Shown here: positions 1-12,499 of the stretch, one piece after another
Layout of the letters: the number at the start of each line of letters is the position of its first letter
Position numbering within the stretch: the first letter of the stretch is position 1
From: Brachionus plicatilis
Taxonomy: Eukaryota; Rotifera; Eurotatoria; Ploima; Brachionidae
Reading direction: 5' to 3'
NCBI GenBank assembly: GCA_010279815.1
Contig: QEOQ01000303.1
Span: 1,631,281-1,695,280 of the forward strand
DNA length: 64,000 nucleotides
Translations under genes and position numbers: made by a program
Notes under the pieces: model-generated
Seen by the model: the letters and a program-made list of their open reading frames with translations, nothing else
Told to the model about the DNA's origin: nothing
The model's database searches: none

Positions 1-1394
1 ATAAAACATTTATTTATTTTTATAAATGAAAAAAATGTTCAAAAAATTTTGAACTTTTTTTTGTTAAAAACTTCCAAAATTTAAAATTAATGTTAAATAA
101 GCCACCCAAAAATTTTATTGTGATAAATTTAAAGGTAAATCGACAATCTAGACTTGCGAAAACTTCACTTTTTCAATTAATAATAAGAGTCTAAATTTTT
201 TTTAAATATAATATTTTAAATTGTTAATAATGCAAGCTTCTATGGTAGTATTTTTTCTGATAAGATTAATTTCACCCTTGAGCAAATGCATTTAAATTTC
301 TTTATAACCATATTATTTAAAAAACAATTTTTAACTTAATTAAATTATATTGAAATTTTTTATGTATTTTGTAGATAAATGTTACACGCTTTTGGCAAGA
401 CTAAGTCGATTTTTTTAAAATTAAATTGAGCTTTTATTTGTTTAGAGAAACTGAAGGAAATTGATCTTATGATTTCTTTTCAAATTAACAAAATATTTGT
501 TAAAAAAAATAAAAAATAACTGATTATCTTTGACAAATAATTGACTTAGATTTTTTTAAAAATTTTTATTGATTTTTTTCTTAATTTGTTTATTAAGACT
601 TTTTAAAAAATACCTATTAAAAAAACACTTTAAAATTATTCCTGGGTTTTATGTCTCAATAATAAATGTTTTATATCAAGTGAGCTCCAATGACCACATT
701 TATAGCGTAATCAATTAATCTAATTTTATATTTCAGTTGTTTTCTTAAACCTAAAGGCTAAGTTTATATTTATATTTTTAAAAGCAAAATGATACTTGGT
801 TTTGTTTTTTACCAGACCACTAATTTAAAATGTCTAAAGTAGAAAATATTTTTTTTGCAAAATTTTTTGAAGTTTATTTTCACGAAATCTTCTAAATCAC
901 ATATTTTTATTTTTCGGCTCTCGTATAAAATATAAATATACATGATAAAATGATTTTATTTGTAATTTTTGTAAAGCAAATTTTTACATAATCTCTTGTT
1001 TTTTTTCTAGATTAATCAAGCAATCTTAAATAATTTCATAATGAAAAAAAATTTTTGTCAACTTTTGATAGATGAATTTATTTTGAAAATATTATTCTAA
1101 AGCTATTTCAGCTGTGTTTATTGAAAAAAATTTATTCTGAATTCATTCATTCATCTATCTAAAATTAATTCAAATTTATTACTAAAATTATGTGCTTTAA
1201 TTTCGAATTTTAAAAACAACGTTTCTATAAATGTGATATTATGATAGTTAAATATTTGATAAAGAGAGATTTTCAAGATGATTCAGATCATTATCTAAGT
1301 CGAGAAAGTCTCCATTTGGCGCAAAATAATATTCGGACCAAAAATATTCGACTAACCATCTGACTTTAATTTAGATTTTATGCTGGATTAAAAA
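1..1394. other. AT-rich spacer without recognisable gene
   Basis: Extremely AT-rich sequence with homopolymer runs and stops in every frame. I see no exon pairs with usable splice sites, no tRNA-like fold and no clear repeat. The promoter and 5' UTR of the rolling-stone-like gene must lie in its right end. Confidence 0.5.
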
Positions 1395-2780
1395 ATGCAA
1401 AGTTTGGACAAAGAAACCGAGTCCAAGTCTTTTAATTGGCGAGATAGATTCAAAAATGAATTCCGCAAAGAAAACCTCAGTTTAAATTTTGAAAAAGATT
1501 CCCAATTTATGAAAAAGGATCCAGAAGAGGTAAAAAAACAATTTTGAACTAATAAACTAAACTCAAATTAAATTTTGTTTTTAATAAAGGTACTAGGATA
1601 TTTTCACAGTTCAATTGTGAGTGAAAATCAAGAAGATTTAAAAAAATTAATTTTTATAAATTTTTATTTTCAAGTGGCCATGCTTGAACGGCTCGCTTTT
1701 CTATGTAGTATACAGAATTTTCATTGCTATCTATTACACAATATGGTTTGTCGAGTCAATTGTAAGAAACTATGAATTTCGAGCTCAAAATTTTTATATT
1801 ACAACAAAAAAAAATATAAATTTGCTTCTACTCCATGTAAAAAATTCAACTAAACTTTAAATTTTTTAATTTAATTTTTTAATTTTGCTTAGCCGTGGCC
1901 AGTCTACATGACCTCATGGTCATTGACCATTCTTTTCATTCATCTATGGCTATCAGCTTTTATAACCCTCTATTTCTATTCAATAGACCAAAAGACCATT
2001 TTGTCTAGATTTTTCCGATTTGTTTTCGGCCCATTTTCATGCTCCAGAAAAGTAGAAAATGTCCATTTTCAGAATAACCCAGTAGGCAAACAAATTAAGC
2101 TAACTATAGTAAATGAGTTTTCGGAGGCGTTCATTGGAACAGAGACAAAAAATGGATCACAATTGCCAACCAAGTCAACTTCTAATGCTGTAAAAAAAAC
2201 TTATTGTGACAATCAGCATAACTGTCAATTGCCATCTTCTTCGGTGGCCTCCAATTCCGAAGCTTGGAAATTGTGGGTTGAGGCTCATGTACCCGGAGTT
2301 CTCTTAGTTTTGATCAAAATATCGTGGCTACTCTACAATATAATTGTAATATCAGCTATAGTGGTCACTACAGGCTACTTTACTTATGTGTTCATAATGG
2401 ATATCGAAACTGAGCCGACTTGGATCGCCGAAATTGGCAATCTTCACCGTCACGGATTCAACAGTCTAGTGGCCATTGTTGACATAATCCTGCTGGCTTA
2501 CCCTGTAAAAATCATGCACTTTGTCTACACATGCGCCTACGGGTGGTGCTATGCAATAGTTACCTTTATTTACTGGGTGCAAGATCCGAAAAAGAATATT
2601 GTCTACAAACAGATTGACTATGGCAAACCAGTTCAAATTATGGTTATATTTACAATGTTGACGCTGCTAACTTTGGCAATGCAAACGTTCCATTTTTTTG
2701 CCTACCAACTAAAGTTGTATTTAAAAGACAAATACCTCGAAATGAAAAAAAAATGCTTTTCAAATGATTCGGGTGTTTAG
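1395..2780 (+). CDS. Rolling-stone-like multipass membrane protein
   Basis: Four exons join in frame: 1395-1529, 1590-1616, 1675-1761 and 1893-2780, with GT-AG introns of 58-131 bp. The product is about 378 residues. Membrane segments are visible in exon 3 (after WPCLNG), at the start of exon 4 (SWSLTILFIHLWLSAF), around LVLIKISWLLYNIIVIS, and twice near the C-terminus. The strongest family signal is the block HGFNSLVAIVDI..P.KIMHFVY followed by a YKQIDYGKP-type motif, as in insect Rolling stone, a membrane protein needed for myoblast fusion. A Ser/Thr/Asn-rich loop of about 80 residues between the second and third helices is an expansion relative to the insect protein. The ATG at 1395 opens a hydrophilic N-terminus that leads directly into the conserved YFHSSIW segment. 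Family assignment is from recalled motif order; the role in this animal is unknown. Confidence 0.8.
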
Positions 2781-3561
2781 ATCAAAAACTTAATTGTAAT
2801 TAATTGTAAATTTTTTTTCTAATTCCATGATGGCATAAGTTTTCCAATTATTTGTAAGATAAAAGCATTTTTATCCATGTGAAATAGTCAATTTAAAAAT
2901 TCAAAATTTAGAAAATTACAGAATATGATAATTTGTTACTATTTAAATTTTTGTTTCAATAAAATATTATTGAAACACTCTTTTGTTTTAATATCACGAT
3001 TGTTCCGATTTGAATTACAAAAAAAGTCTTCATCACAATCATCATACCGTTGATAATGTTTCTATCTTTAAATTAATTTTTAAAACCATTTTTTTGTAAA
3101 TAAATCTTGAAACTAGTAAAAAAAAATATGAAGGTTTTTAGCAAATTAACTGAAAACAAAAATTTAAAGTCTTTTGTATTAGGTCTAAAACTTCCACCAA
3201 ATTAATCAGCTGATACAGCTTTTTTATAAGCCAGTTGAGTATCTGTAATAACTCTGCAATTAGGATTTGATGAGTTTTTTCTAAGTTCCAAATTTCAAAA
3301 TGGTTATAAAAAGTATAAACCTTTAACTTTCTCGAATTTAATTTATTTGTCTGGTTTCATTATCTGCTTTTTTTAAGAGTATGTGAGGGTAACAAATGTC
3401 GAAAACTTGATCTGGATATAGTGTAAAAGTTTTAAATTTCATTAATTTTATTTAAAAAAAATGACTAAAAATTATTGAAATTTTTTTATATTAAAAAAAG
3501 TAAATAAATTAATAAAGTATTTTTAAAGATATCATTTTTTTTAAGACTTTTTGAATTGTTA
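2781..3561. other. 3' flank and AT-rich spacer
   Basis: Holds the likely 3' UTR of the rolling-stone-like gene (AATAAAA at about 2957) and then non-coding AT-rich sequence. Nothing else is recognised. Confidence 0.4.
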
Positions 3562-3845
3562 AAGTAGTTACTATCAGAGTTGTTTAAAATGCCCAAAAAA
3601 AAGTCCAAGTCCAGAATTTTTTTTCAAAATTTACTAGATCAGGCTTCATATCAAAAAATTTATATACTCTTGGGTTGTCTAATGCAATAGATTTGCCATA
3701 TATCAGAATTTTATTGCAATTTTAGCATAAATTTCTTCGTCAGTATTCAAAGTTTTAAAGCCTGGACTTGGACTTTTGAATGAAATTAAAAAAAAAGTCT
3801 GGACTTGGACTTGACTTGAGACTTTTAAACAACTCTGGTTACTAC
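3562..3845. repeat. Inverted-repeat element with AAGTCCAAGTCCAG motif
   Basis: The left end reads AGAGTTGTTTAAAATGCC then AAGTCCAAGTCCAG; the right end is the inverse, CTGGACTTGGACTTG then GAGACTTTTAAACAACTCT. It forms a foldback of about 284 bp with no coding capacity. Related GACTT-rich arms occur at 22511-22610, 15841-15880 and 56262-56310, so this is a small MITE family. Confidence 0.65.
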
Positions 3846-4007
3846 CAAATGCGATAAAAATGGTAATATGATACAAATTTTATAATTTCTTTTAAAAGTA
3901 CAATATTCTTTTTTTTGGCAAGTTGAAGTTTATGATCAATTTTTGATGCTCAAAATTACCTAATCAAATTAAAACTATAAAATAAATTTTGATTTTTTAA
4001 CTGAATT

Positions 4008-4203
4008 AGTGCAGAGGTAAATTTTCGGTTTTAACATACTTTGTTAAATCTGAAGGTAAAATCTGCAAAAGTCTGCAAAAAATTATCCAGTTAAAATAGC
4101 ATCATTTCGATGGTGTGCACTCTGCAATGTGCATTTTGATATTGCAGAGTTAATTTTTTTTATTTAGCATAGTGTGTTAAATACAAAAATGTATCTCTGC
4201 ATT
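4008..4203. repeat. Short inverted-repeat element (TGCAGAG ends)
   Basis: Left end TGCAGAGGTAAATTTT then TTTTAACATACTTTGTTAAA; right end is its imperfect inverse, TTTAGCATAGTGTGTTAAA then AATGTATCTCTGCA. Internal CTGCAAAA and TTGCAGAG words resemble the foldbacks at 32089-32470 and 38414-38762. Non-coding. Confidence 0.55.
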
Positions 4204-4852
4204 ATTTCTTTTAAGAAATAAAAATTTATTTAATAATTTAAGTTTGATTTGATCATTTTGAGCATCTAAAATTGATTATTGAACTTCAAATTGCCCTTTT
4301 TTTTATGCTTTTAAATTTTGATAAAAGTAAAATATATGCATTTTGAACCAAGATAATTTTTGATAATATATTAAATTATGTTTTTTAAGAGATCAGGCAA
4401 ATTTAAATTTTGACTTTAAAATTTTTAAAAAGTTTTTTCACTTATTTTATAGGGAAAAAGTAATCTAACTTTGAAAGCTTGGAATTTTAAGTTAACTAAG
4501 CAATTAAAGTGTTAATTAATCTTTAAAAAACATAGCCTGAAGAAAAAAAAATCACGTTTTTGTGAAAAATTATTTGTTATCCTAGAGGCTTTTTAAAAAA
4601 ATTAAAGTCAATAATCGATGCTTCCTGTATTTTGTTGCTATACATTTAAAACTAGTAAACTTGCTTAGAATAAAAAACATTTTTTTTTGCTAGATTTTTA
4701 TTTTTGAGCATTCACCATGAAAATTAAACAATTTAGAGGAATTAATAATTAAATTGGAACAATATAAAAGTTTCTAATATTTTGTTGTATAAAATAACAA
4801 TTTTTAATTGAGTGGATAAAAGAAATGTGTTGCACCATGACAAAAATGATCA

Positions 4853-6610
4853 TCAAAAATCATCTGAAAATAAATTGATAATTTAATTTTAGTTTTTTAA
4901 ATTTTTTTTTAAATTACCGCTGTCTCTGTTAAAATTTCGGTCATGTTCTGTATCATCATCGTCATAATCCGGAACGATTCGTCTCTTATTAAGAAAAAAA
5001 AAATTTCCATAGATTCTCTAAAAAAATTCAATCTTACTCTATTAAGCAATCTTTGTTTTTTTTCATTATCTTTTTCGTATGAATCAGGTCTTTGATTTAT
5101 GCGGTTAAAAGAATCCTTTAAAAAAAATTATTGTAAAATTAATCGATTTTTTTTTTATTTAAAAATTACATAAATTTAATTAATAAAATATTTAATTTTA
5201 ATCCCTCATCTAATCCTTTTTTAAAGATAGCTATGAATAAAAAAGACTGGAAATTATAATTTATGAGAAAAATACTTTTCTGAAAATTCTCTGAAAAATA
5301 AATTGATAACTTTATAGAAAATAACCTTATTGAAAAAATCAATTTCAAAATAAAATTTCTTAGAAAAACTAATAAATTATTAGAGAATTTAAGTATCTAA
5401 TTATACTTTTTACTTCTATTTTGATTTTTTAAATTTTTATTTGGAATTTTTTACCCTTTTTATAAAATATATTCAATCTTGATTTTCTGCTTTTTTATTT
5501 ATTTTTTAATGCCGAAAATTTTGAATAAATAAAATTATTCACTATTTACAATTAATTTTTCAATATAAATTCATTAAATTTCTAAATTTTCATTTGAATT
5601 AGCCTTTCGGTGTCAAAAATGATAATTTACTTATCTAAAAATAAAAAACGCTCCCTTTAAAAATTGAAAAACTTTTTGACAAAAAATTGATTTTTTCTCT
5701 AGAAAAAATTTCTCAGAAATAAGATTGATCCCAAAATTCTAAAATTCTACTTCAAAACAAACCGAAAAATTTTACTTGAAAAAAAAATGCATCAAATTAT
5801 ATTACTTTTGAAAGAGAATATAAATTTTTTCAGAAATATTAAAAAAACAAGACTTTAAACCTTTGAGTTAACAAAATAGTTATTAAGAATTTCTAGCTCG
5901 TTAGAAGAAGAAGGACATTTTTTAAGAAGTCTGTTTTCCATTACAATCATTTTAGAGTAAATTAATTTTCTAATAATTTTTTAAAAGTGGTCAGTGATCA
6001 CTTTTAAAATAAATAAACCACCAAAATAATTACATTTCTCGACAAAGAATCAACTTCAAAACCACTATCACTGTTTTCACGTCGATTGCTGACGCTTTTT
6101 TTCTTCTTTCCACTGGTTGATTTCGCTCTATCAGCAAGAATCTAAAAAAAACTTTTAAATATTGTTTTACCGAAATTTAAAATAAATCACTTTTTCTCTT
6201 TTGATTTCTGCTATTTTCATTTTCTCCTCAATTTCAGCACGAGTTGTTGGAGTGTGTTTTAATGGTTCCAACTTTAATAATTTCATTAAGTCGTTTGAAA
6301 AAAAAAAACAAATTATTTTGACAAACCCGAAGTCTTCCTGGAGGAGGACGCTTTGCCAAAGTGTTATTGCTTTCATCAAATTTTATCTCAAAAGCCAAAG
6401 GTGCCTCTGAAAAAAAAGAAAAAAATAGATAAATTTTTTTCACCAAAATTACACGTTTTTACTTATGTTGGCTTGATTAGGTGCATTTCTTGAATTGTCG
6501 TAATTATTTTTGACCTCAACTTGTCTAAATCCATTTTTGTTTTTGTTCGCCAGAGGTCTCTGTGAATCTGCTACAGCGATCCTTGGATCTTTGGTCGCGC
6601 CACAACCCAT
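4853..6610 (-). CDS. Stathmin-domain protein, STMND1-like
   Basis: Seven exons on the minus strand join without a frame break: 6610-6463, 6406-6327, 6271-6191, 6141-6034, 5115-5038, 4984-4918 and 4863-4853, giving about 190 residues. The start MGCGATK is a consensus N-myristoylation site with a palmitoylatable cysteine, as in stathmin domain-containing protein 1. A KRPPPGRL segment is followed by TRAEIEEKMKIAEIKREK, the amphipathic helix start of the stathmin tubulin-binding domain, which is short here. Downstream comes a basic patch (GKKKKSV) and an acidic tail with SDSGFEVDS and YDDDDTEHD. It is predicted to be a membrane-tethered, tubulin-associated protein. The 918-bp intron between exons 4 and 5 is much longer than the others and could hide another exon. 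The last 11-bp exon is the least certain. Confidence 0.7.
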
Positions 6611-8449
6611 TTTCAATTGAGTAAATCTAAAATGAGCGCTTAAGAAAAAATCTTTTTAAATGATCCTCTTTATTATTCATGATGATTTGTATTACTATTA
6701 ACAACAATATTATAATCAGGTTAGAAAAATTTTAATTATTGTTTCTAAAAAAAGTGATTTAACAAAAAAAGTTAGTCTTAAAGTAGCACAGCAACGGACT
6801 TTGTTTTTGTTAAATATTTGTCTAACATGTAATCAATTGGCTTTTGTTTGATCGGTGACTAAGGCTGCTTTTATAAAATTCGAAATAAAAAGTTCAATCA
6901 AAAAATTAAAATTTAATTTTAAGCCAAGTTTTTTTTCTAAAAATCATTTAAGTTGCACAAGACATGTTTGTTACTAGTTGCCATGGCAACGCAAAACTAT
7001 TTCTCAAAAGTATTTATTAAACCTTGGGTTACTTGACGTTAAAACGATAAGTTTCAAATTAATAATCAAAAGATATTTATCTTTAAAGACATAAATGGGT
7101 TAGAAAGCTGAAACCTGAATGTGTTCTAAAATAAATAGAAAAAAATTTACGTTTATTGTTTCTAATAAACAAAAAAATTCAATTATTAAAAAATTAACAA
7201 AAAACTTGTTTTTGATAAACTTTTTTTCCAATAATCAAATATTTTTAATGGTAGAATTTACGCAAGACATTTTATTTTTCTTTAGCACTTTAAATTAGTA
7301 AACTAATCAAACATCCATTAAATTCTTCGAAATACTTTGTCTTACGTAACCGAATTTTAAAAACAGTTGCCAAATAGCTCGATTTCAGCATTGATAAATC
7401 ACATCAAAATTAAAGATAATTTTTTTCGAAAAATTTCGAAAAATTGAATTTAGAAGACTTTTCTAACATTTCTTTTAAATACTAAATTTTAAGCTTTACT
7501 CTATTTTAATTAAATCTAACAGGCAAAGTTGATAAATTAAAATAAACGAAACCAACATTTAAAAATTTAACTATTAATTCCCATATAATCATGATTAAAA
7601 AGAACAGAAATTTGGTTTGTGTGCTATATGTTAGCTTGGTAGCTAAGCTCAAGGATGACATGCAATTTGAGCTTCTCATTAATGTTATATAAATATTATT
7701 TTAAATTCAAAATCAATCAAAAGCTTTCAGTTGGAGACTTTTGAGTAAAATAAGAAGATCAATTCTTTTATAAAAAAAAAATTATGTTCTTTTTAAAAAA
7801 TATTTGTTAAATTTTTAAAATCTCATTTTATATTTTATTTTATCAAGTTCGCTTATTGATTATAATCAAAGTTACTTATAAATTTCCCATTTTCAAGCTG
7901 AATATGATTTGGGAAAATTTAAAATTAAATTAACTGGCGTTGTGAACTTTGGAACAAAAAAATAGCAAAAACTTGTTTACAAATTAGTTCTGTAGATTAT
8001 ATCAGCTGATACATACAAAAACTGTCTCAATTAATTCCAAAATCTACAAAAAATTCTAGAAAAATGCACACATATCATCAGAGACAAATTTATGTGTTTT
8101 AAAAAAATTAATATATTTTGAAGTTTATTTTTCAAAATTTAAATTTTAAATTTAAATTATAAATTTTTATTAAATTATAAATGTTTAAATTTTTCAAAAT
8201 ATTTACGAAAAGTATCAAATTAATAGTAATTTGCGTAAAAGATGCAGTGACTACAAGGGTAGCTATCGGTTTTATACAATGGAAAAAAAGAACAAATAGG
8301 CAACTTATTTGATTATGATTCAATACTTCTTTTAAAAAATTTAATTTACTCATTTTTACTATATAAAAATTAGTAAAGTAAAATTTTGTATACATATTTA
8401 TTATATGTATTTATATCTATTATATCATATAAATTATATCTATAGTTTA
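6611..8449. other. AT-rich spacer, no gene seen
   Basis: No exon with flanking splice sites and protein-like composition was found on either strand. AT microsatellite-like sequence rises towards 8395-8465 (ATTATATCAT, then TATTATTATT). Confidence 0.4.
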
Positions 8450-9120
8450 CATATTATTATTATTATTTATTAGTTTAAAGCCCCATAGGCAAAATTACAA
8501 AAAATTACATTAAATTCGAGATAAATTAAAAAAAAAGAAAGAAAATTGCACCAGTGTTACTTAGTAAAAAAGTTTCCTCTCAAAAGATCATTTAAAATTT
8601 TATAAAAATAAAAGTAATCCAATTATAGTTCCATATTGATTTTTATTTGCGAGCACACAAACTAAACCGAGTCAACCAAGCCACGATTTTTATCTAAAAA
8701 TATATGATCAATTATGACTATTGAAGTCTTTGTGCTATATTCCATCGGATCAAAGTGTATCTTTTTCTCTAGGTTCTTGAGCTGTTTGCAATATGAGGTA
8801 TTTTTTTGTTCAAAAGTCGAGCAATCCATAGTTTCATTCAAAAAATTTTTCGTTTATTTTTAGAGTATATAGTCGTTTTTTCCCGTTTTTACGTGTAAAA
8901 CAATCACGTTTTTTTACTGTTTTATGATTTTTTTTCGCTAGGGTATTTTTCGATTTCCTATTTACTATTTCGGCGGGCAACTCATTAAAATTTTTGACAA
9001 CTCCATTAATCAAGAAGATTTCACATAGTTTGTCTTTAATATTTTATTAGCAAACTTTTGTTGGTGTCCAAGCATACCACTTGTAGATCCATTAATTGTT
9101 AGTGAATTGCATTTCAGTCA
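8450..9120 (-). mobile_element. 3' end of a non-LTR retrotransposon (type D tail)
   Basis: The minus strand at about 9030-8960 reads INGVVKNFNELPAEIV, the signature close to the end of the reverse transcriptase ORF of Jockey/CR1-type elements (usually W/F-N-x-LP). The reading frame then runs through a lysine-rich stretch and decays. The element ends at about 8455-8500 with CCTATGGGGCTTTAAACTAA followed by (AATAAT)n, a short 3' hairpin plus simple tail. It is 5'-truncated and not functional. Confidence 0.6.
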
Positions 9121-9769
9121 AGGATTCTTCCATGTTACTATGCTAAATTCATATGACTTTAAAACATTTTAAATAATTTTAAAGCAAACATTTAAATATT
9201 TTTAATGTTTTCTTTAAAATTAAAACTAGTTTTTTTAATTTTGTTAATGTTGAAAATATGGAAAAATTGATTAGAAGTTGAATTTTGATTTTATTTTTCT
9301 CATAAAACAAAAATATTAGCATACTATTCTTTGTAAATTTTTGATTCAATGTCTTTAAAAAAATTAATAACAAAATAAGAAAAAATTTATTTTTAGAATC
9401 TTCATCTTCTTGAATGCAACTAATTTCTGGCTTTTAGCCCTTTTAAAGTATAAAGTGATTAATTTCTTCAAAAATCTGCGTTTTTGTCTTTAGATTGATA
9501 AAAAGAATTTATATGGCAATTTAATTCTAATTTATTATAAATCTTTAAACTTTTATTTTGAAGTGCATAATTGTTTATTAACATATAAACAGATCAATAA
9601 AATTTTTAATTGGCTTTGTGAATTTAATAGAGCATAAAAATTCTATAGCTTAAAAACTTACCTTCTTATTATCACTCGTGGATTTAAAAAGGAACAATCT
9701 CTTATCTTTCCTGTCTTTTAAATTTTTTTTACTCAATTTTATTTTAACTCTATTTTAGTCACGTTTTTT

Positions 9770-10590
9770 TTTATCTATATTATTATTTTTATTATTTGAC
9801 GAAAGACCGCTTGCCAGTCATTTATATCCTAGATATGCTGTTAAAAATAGCTTACCTAGGTTTAAAACAAAATTTACAAAAAGTATGTTATTATAAAAAA
9901 AATTAAAATAAATCATTATAGTCCTATATATAATTTAAACGAATAAAAGTGTGAATATAAGTATTTTGTCTAATCAGTTATCTCTGTAAAATCTGAGCCA
10001 CTTGAAAAGTTCATCTTTTAAGTTCGTTTTTCTTGATTGAAGTAATTGCTTAATTGATTTAGAATTATTATTTGATTCTTTATCTGCTTTAAAATCCACA
10101 TCTGTAACATATTTTATAGCTTTAATTTTGTCAGATATGCTGACTTGTGAAGAGACCAAATGGTATTCGCTATATTCTTCTATTATTATACACCAACCTT
10201 CGCTATATGTAGTGACTTCTTTCAAAATGTCTTGGTTTAGTTTTTGTTTTGATGAGTGTTGTAGTATCTTTTGGGTGAGTTCATTACTGCATAATCTTTC
10301 ATAAAAGTCAAGTTTTTGTTTTGTAATTTGGTTTTGAACTGAATTGATATTTAAAGCAAGCTGTAGATCTTTTTTTCTACACCTATTCGGTAATCCAAAT
10401 GTCATTTTCAAAATATTGCCATCAGTTCTTTTCAATAAGTTCATGGTTGTGTTTTGAATGTTTATATTTTCCATTCCATAAAGTAGTATGGGTCTTATAT
10501 AAATTTTGAACAGTTGACCTTTCATAAACGGACACAAATGTTCAGTGTTAATTCCTATTCTGTTGAGTTTTACAAGAGCTAGTAATTTTT
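9770..10590 (-). mobile_element. 5'-truncated non-LTR reverse transcriptase fragment
   Basis: An open frame runs on the minus strand from about 10590 to 9974. Motifs include KGQLFKIYIRPILLYGMENI (the thumb-side K..LFK.Y.RP.LLYG.E block of non-LTR reverse transcriptases), then LLKRTDG.ILK and a LALNI helix. The catalytic YxDD motif is absent, so only the region C-terminal to the palm survives. The 3' UTR passes GGCAAGCGGTC and finishes near 9775 in an AATAATAAAAATAATA tail. The frame is open for over 600 bp, so the insertion is not very old. Confidence 0.8.
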
Positions 10591-10611
10591 TTTATCTATA
10601 TATATATTTTT

Positions 10612-10668
10612 TTTTGTATCAGAAGGAGCTATAGCTTGGTGCAGATATACAAATAAATAAATAAATAA
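10612..10668 (+). repeat. Type A retroelement 3' tail
   Basis: Contains GAAGGAGCTATAGCTTGG, a small GAGC/GCTT hairpin, then GTGCAGATATACAAATAA and an (AAAT)n tail. It is one of several copies of the same 3' end in the window (about 11433-11470 +, 12851-12893 -, 14926-14975 +, 18590-18640 +, 19931-19977 -, 63955-64000 -). The copy at 14926 ends a recognisable reverse transcriptase fragment, so the tail belongs to a non-LTR element or a SINE using its 3' end. Confidence 0.65.
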
Positions 10669-10898
10669 TTTCTGCATAAGCTGAATTTGAGTGATAAATT
10701 GAATGTATCAGCTGATAAAATTTACAGAATCAATAAAAGATTTTAAAAAAATTTACTCTTATTGATTTTTATTAGTGTTTTTTTTATATTTTTTAAGCTG
10801 GCTTAGAATAAATTCTAATTATTGATTTAAATTTGGATAATATTTTTCTAATATTTAAATAAGACGTGACAAAGAAGGGAAAATATGAATTTAGAAAT

Positions 10899-11666
10899 GG
10901 TTTAATTTTTTGTGTTTGAATTACAAAATGTATCCAATGTTGAAATAACATTGAACAAGTGCGATGTTTCAAATATTTTTTCAGTTTCAAATAAAAAATA
11001 ATTTTAAGTTAATATTGCAAACATTAAAAACTTTGTTTTTTTTTATAAATTCTGACTTTGAGTTTGTGATGTGGTGATCCTTAAGATAATATTTGTAGTT
11101 TAAAAAATTATCTAAACTCTGTTTTGCATTTTTTTTAATTGAGCATTTGTTAAATCGCATCAAACGAACTTCAATTATCACTAAAGTAAAATTTTTTAAA
11201 GAAAAAAAAAGTTTTTTGGGATTTGTCGGTTAGGTGAACTATTGTTCATCTATTACTGGAACAATTTTTGTTCTCAGGTTTTATGAACCATTAGTTCGCC
11301 TAAACTAAAAATTATTCACCTAATATTAAAGTTGTTCACCTAATATGACATTTGATCACTTGATTCTATTTTGATTCTTGATTCTTAATTATTCTTTATT
11401 TTTTATTTTTTTGTTTTATATATTTTTATTCTGAAGGTTGGTAGAGGTACAGATAAATATTTTAATTATTTAAAAGTTAAATAATTAAATATAAAAAAAT
11501 TAAACTCATTCTATTTCACTAAAGAGTTTAATTTCAAATATGAAAATGCTTGTAATATTAACTTATTTTTTATTTGAAACTGAAAAAAATATTTGAAACA
11601 TCGCACTTTTTCAATGTTATTTCAACATTGGATACATTTTGTAATTCAAACACAAAAAATTAAACC
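10899..11666. mobile_element. Inverted-repeat element, copy 1
   Basis: About 130-bp arms face each other. The left begins GGTTTAATTTTTTGTGTTTG at 10899; the right ends with its inverse at 11666. The arms share CAATGTTGAAATAACATTGA, itself a palindrome, and AAGTGCGATGTTTCAAA. The interior holds AGGTGAAC/GTTCACCTAA words (about 11230-11345) and a type A retro-tail at about 11433. No transposase is visible. AAAT flanks both ends and could be a short target duplication. A second, damaged copy lies at 19741-20875. Confidence 0.75.
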
Positions 11667-11802
11667 AAATAATTTCATGTGTAGAATTTTCTGACAGAAG
11701 AATGTTTAACAAAAAAAACAAAGAAATTTTATTCTAAAAAAAAAAATTCAATAAAAAATATTTATCAATATAAGTAAATGTCTTTATTTGAGACAAAACA
11801 AA

Positions 11803-12499
11803 TCATTTTGTGTCATTATTAGTCACAGTTTTACTTATTTCCAATATTCCTGTTAGAAATTTATCAAAATTATTTTCATTTAATTTTACATCAATTTTAT
11901 TTTCTAGTTCACTTTTATTTAATTTTGAGATTAAATCATCTGCTATGTTCAGTTGAAAAACATTTGTATCATATTGACCGGGAATATTTCCACTGGGAAA
12001 ATACTCGGCTACGAAATAAAATTTTCCATCATTTTCAGCTACACCAAAGCCGACCTCTTTTGTACTCTTCCAGATTACCTGGGAAAAACTTGCTGCTTCT
12101 AAAGAATCTTCACCTTCTTGATCAAATTTCGAAACCATGCTATACCAAAGTTGAGTCGCTGATATACCTAAATAAATAGCTTTATTTAGAGATAACTTAA
12201 AGAGAAGAATAAGTACCGTTGTAAGAACTGAAGCCACTAACACATCCGATTGTTTCTCCGAGTTTTCCGCCTTCAAAATCCAACTGCTTGACAAAAAGAT
12301 TTCTTGACTGAACTAATTCTTGTGCTCTGGTGAAGGCGATTTTGGATAAATTTTTATTTATAGATAGTTTTGGTACACCATGGATTAATCGGTAAAGATT
12401 ATGAGCCATTAAGGCTTCATGTTGAAATCTTTTTTGATCAAGTGTGCACAAAACTGAACCATAAGTAAAACACAGACAGATGAACGATTTAAATAACAT
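11803..12499 (-). CDS. Secreted CAP-domain (SCP/GAPR-1-like) protein
   Basis: Two exons, 12499-12217 and 12167-11803, join at a phase-1 GT-AG intron of 49 bp and give 215 residues. Residues 1-18 form a signal peptide (MLFKSFICLCFTYGSVLC). The CAP fold follows: the helix AHNLYRLIHGVPKLSIN..L with the conserved His-Asn and HG.P.L, then SQVIWKSTKEVGFG, the family's F/S-x-Q-V-x-W-x-S/T block, and a YFPSGNIPGQY strand. A charged tail of about 45 residues follows the CAP fold. Motif order resembles GAPR-1 more than cysteine-rich venom types, because the hinge cysteines are missing. CAP proteins bind lipids or sterols; the target here is unknown. Confidence 0.87.

Noticed and set aside
5870..5960. 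Extra exon of the stathmin-domain gene (MENRLLKKCPSSSNELEIL on the minus strand)
   Set aside because: Protein-like and followed by a donor, but its acceptor gives the wrong phase for insertion between exons 4 and 5.
8132..8395. Open frame of 87 codons (-)
   Set aside because: Phe/Ile/Lys/Asn-rich translation typical of AT-rich non-coding DNA.
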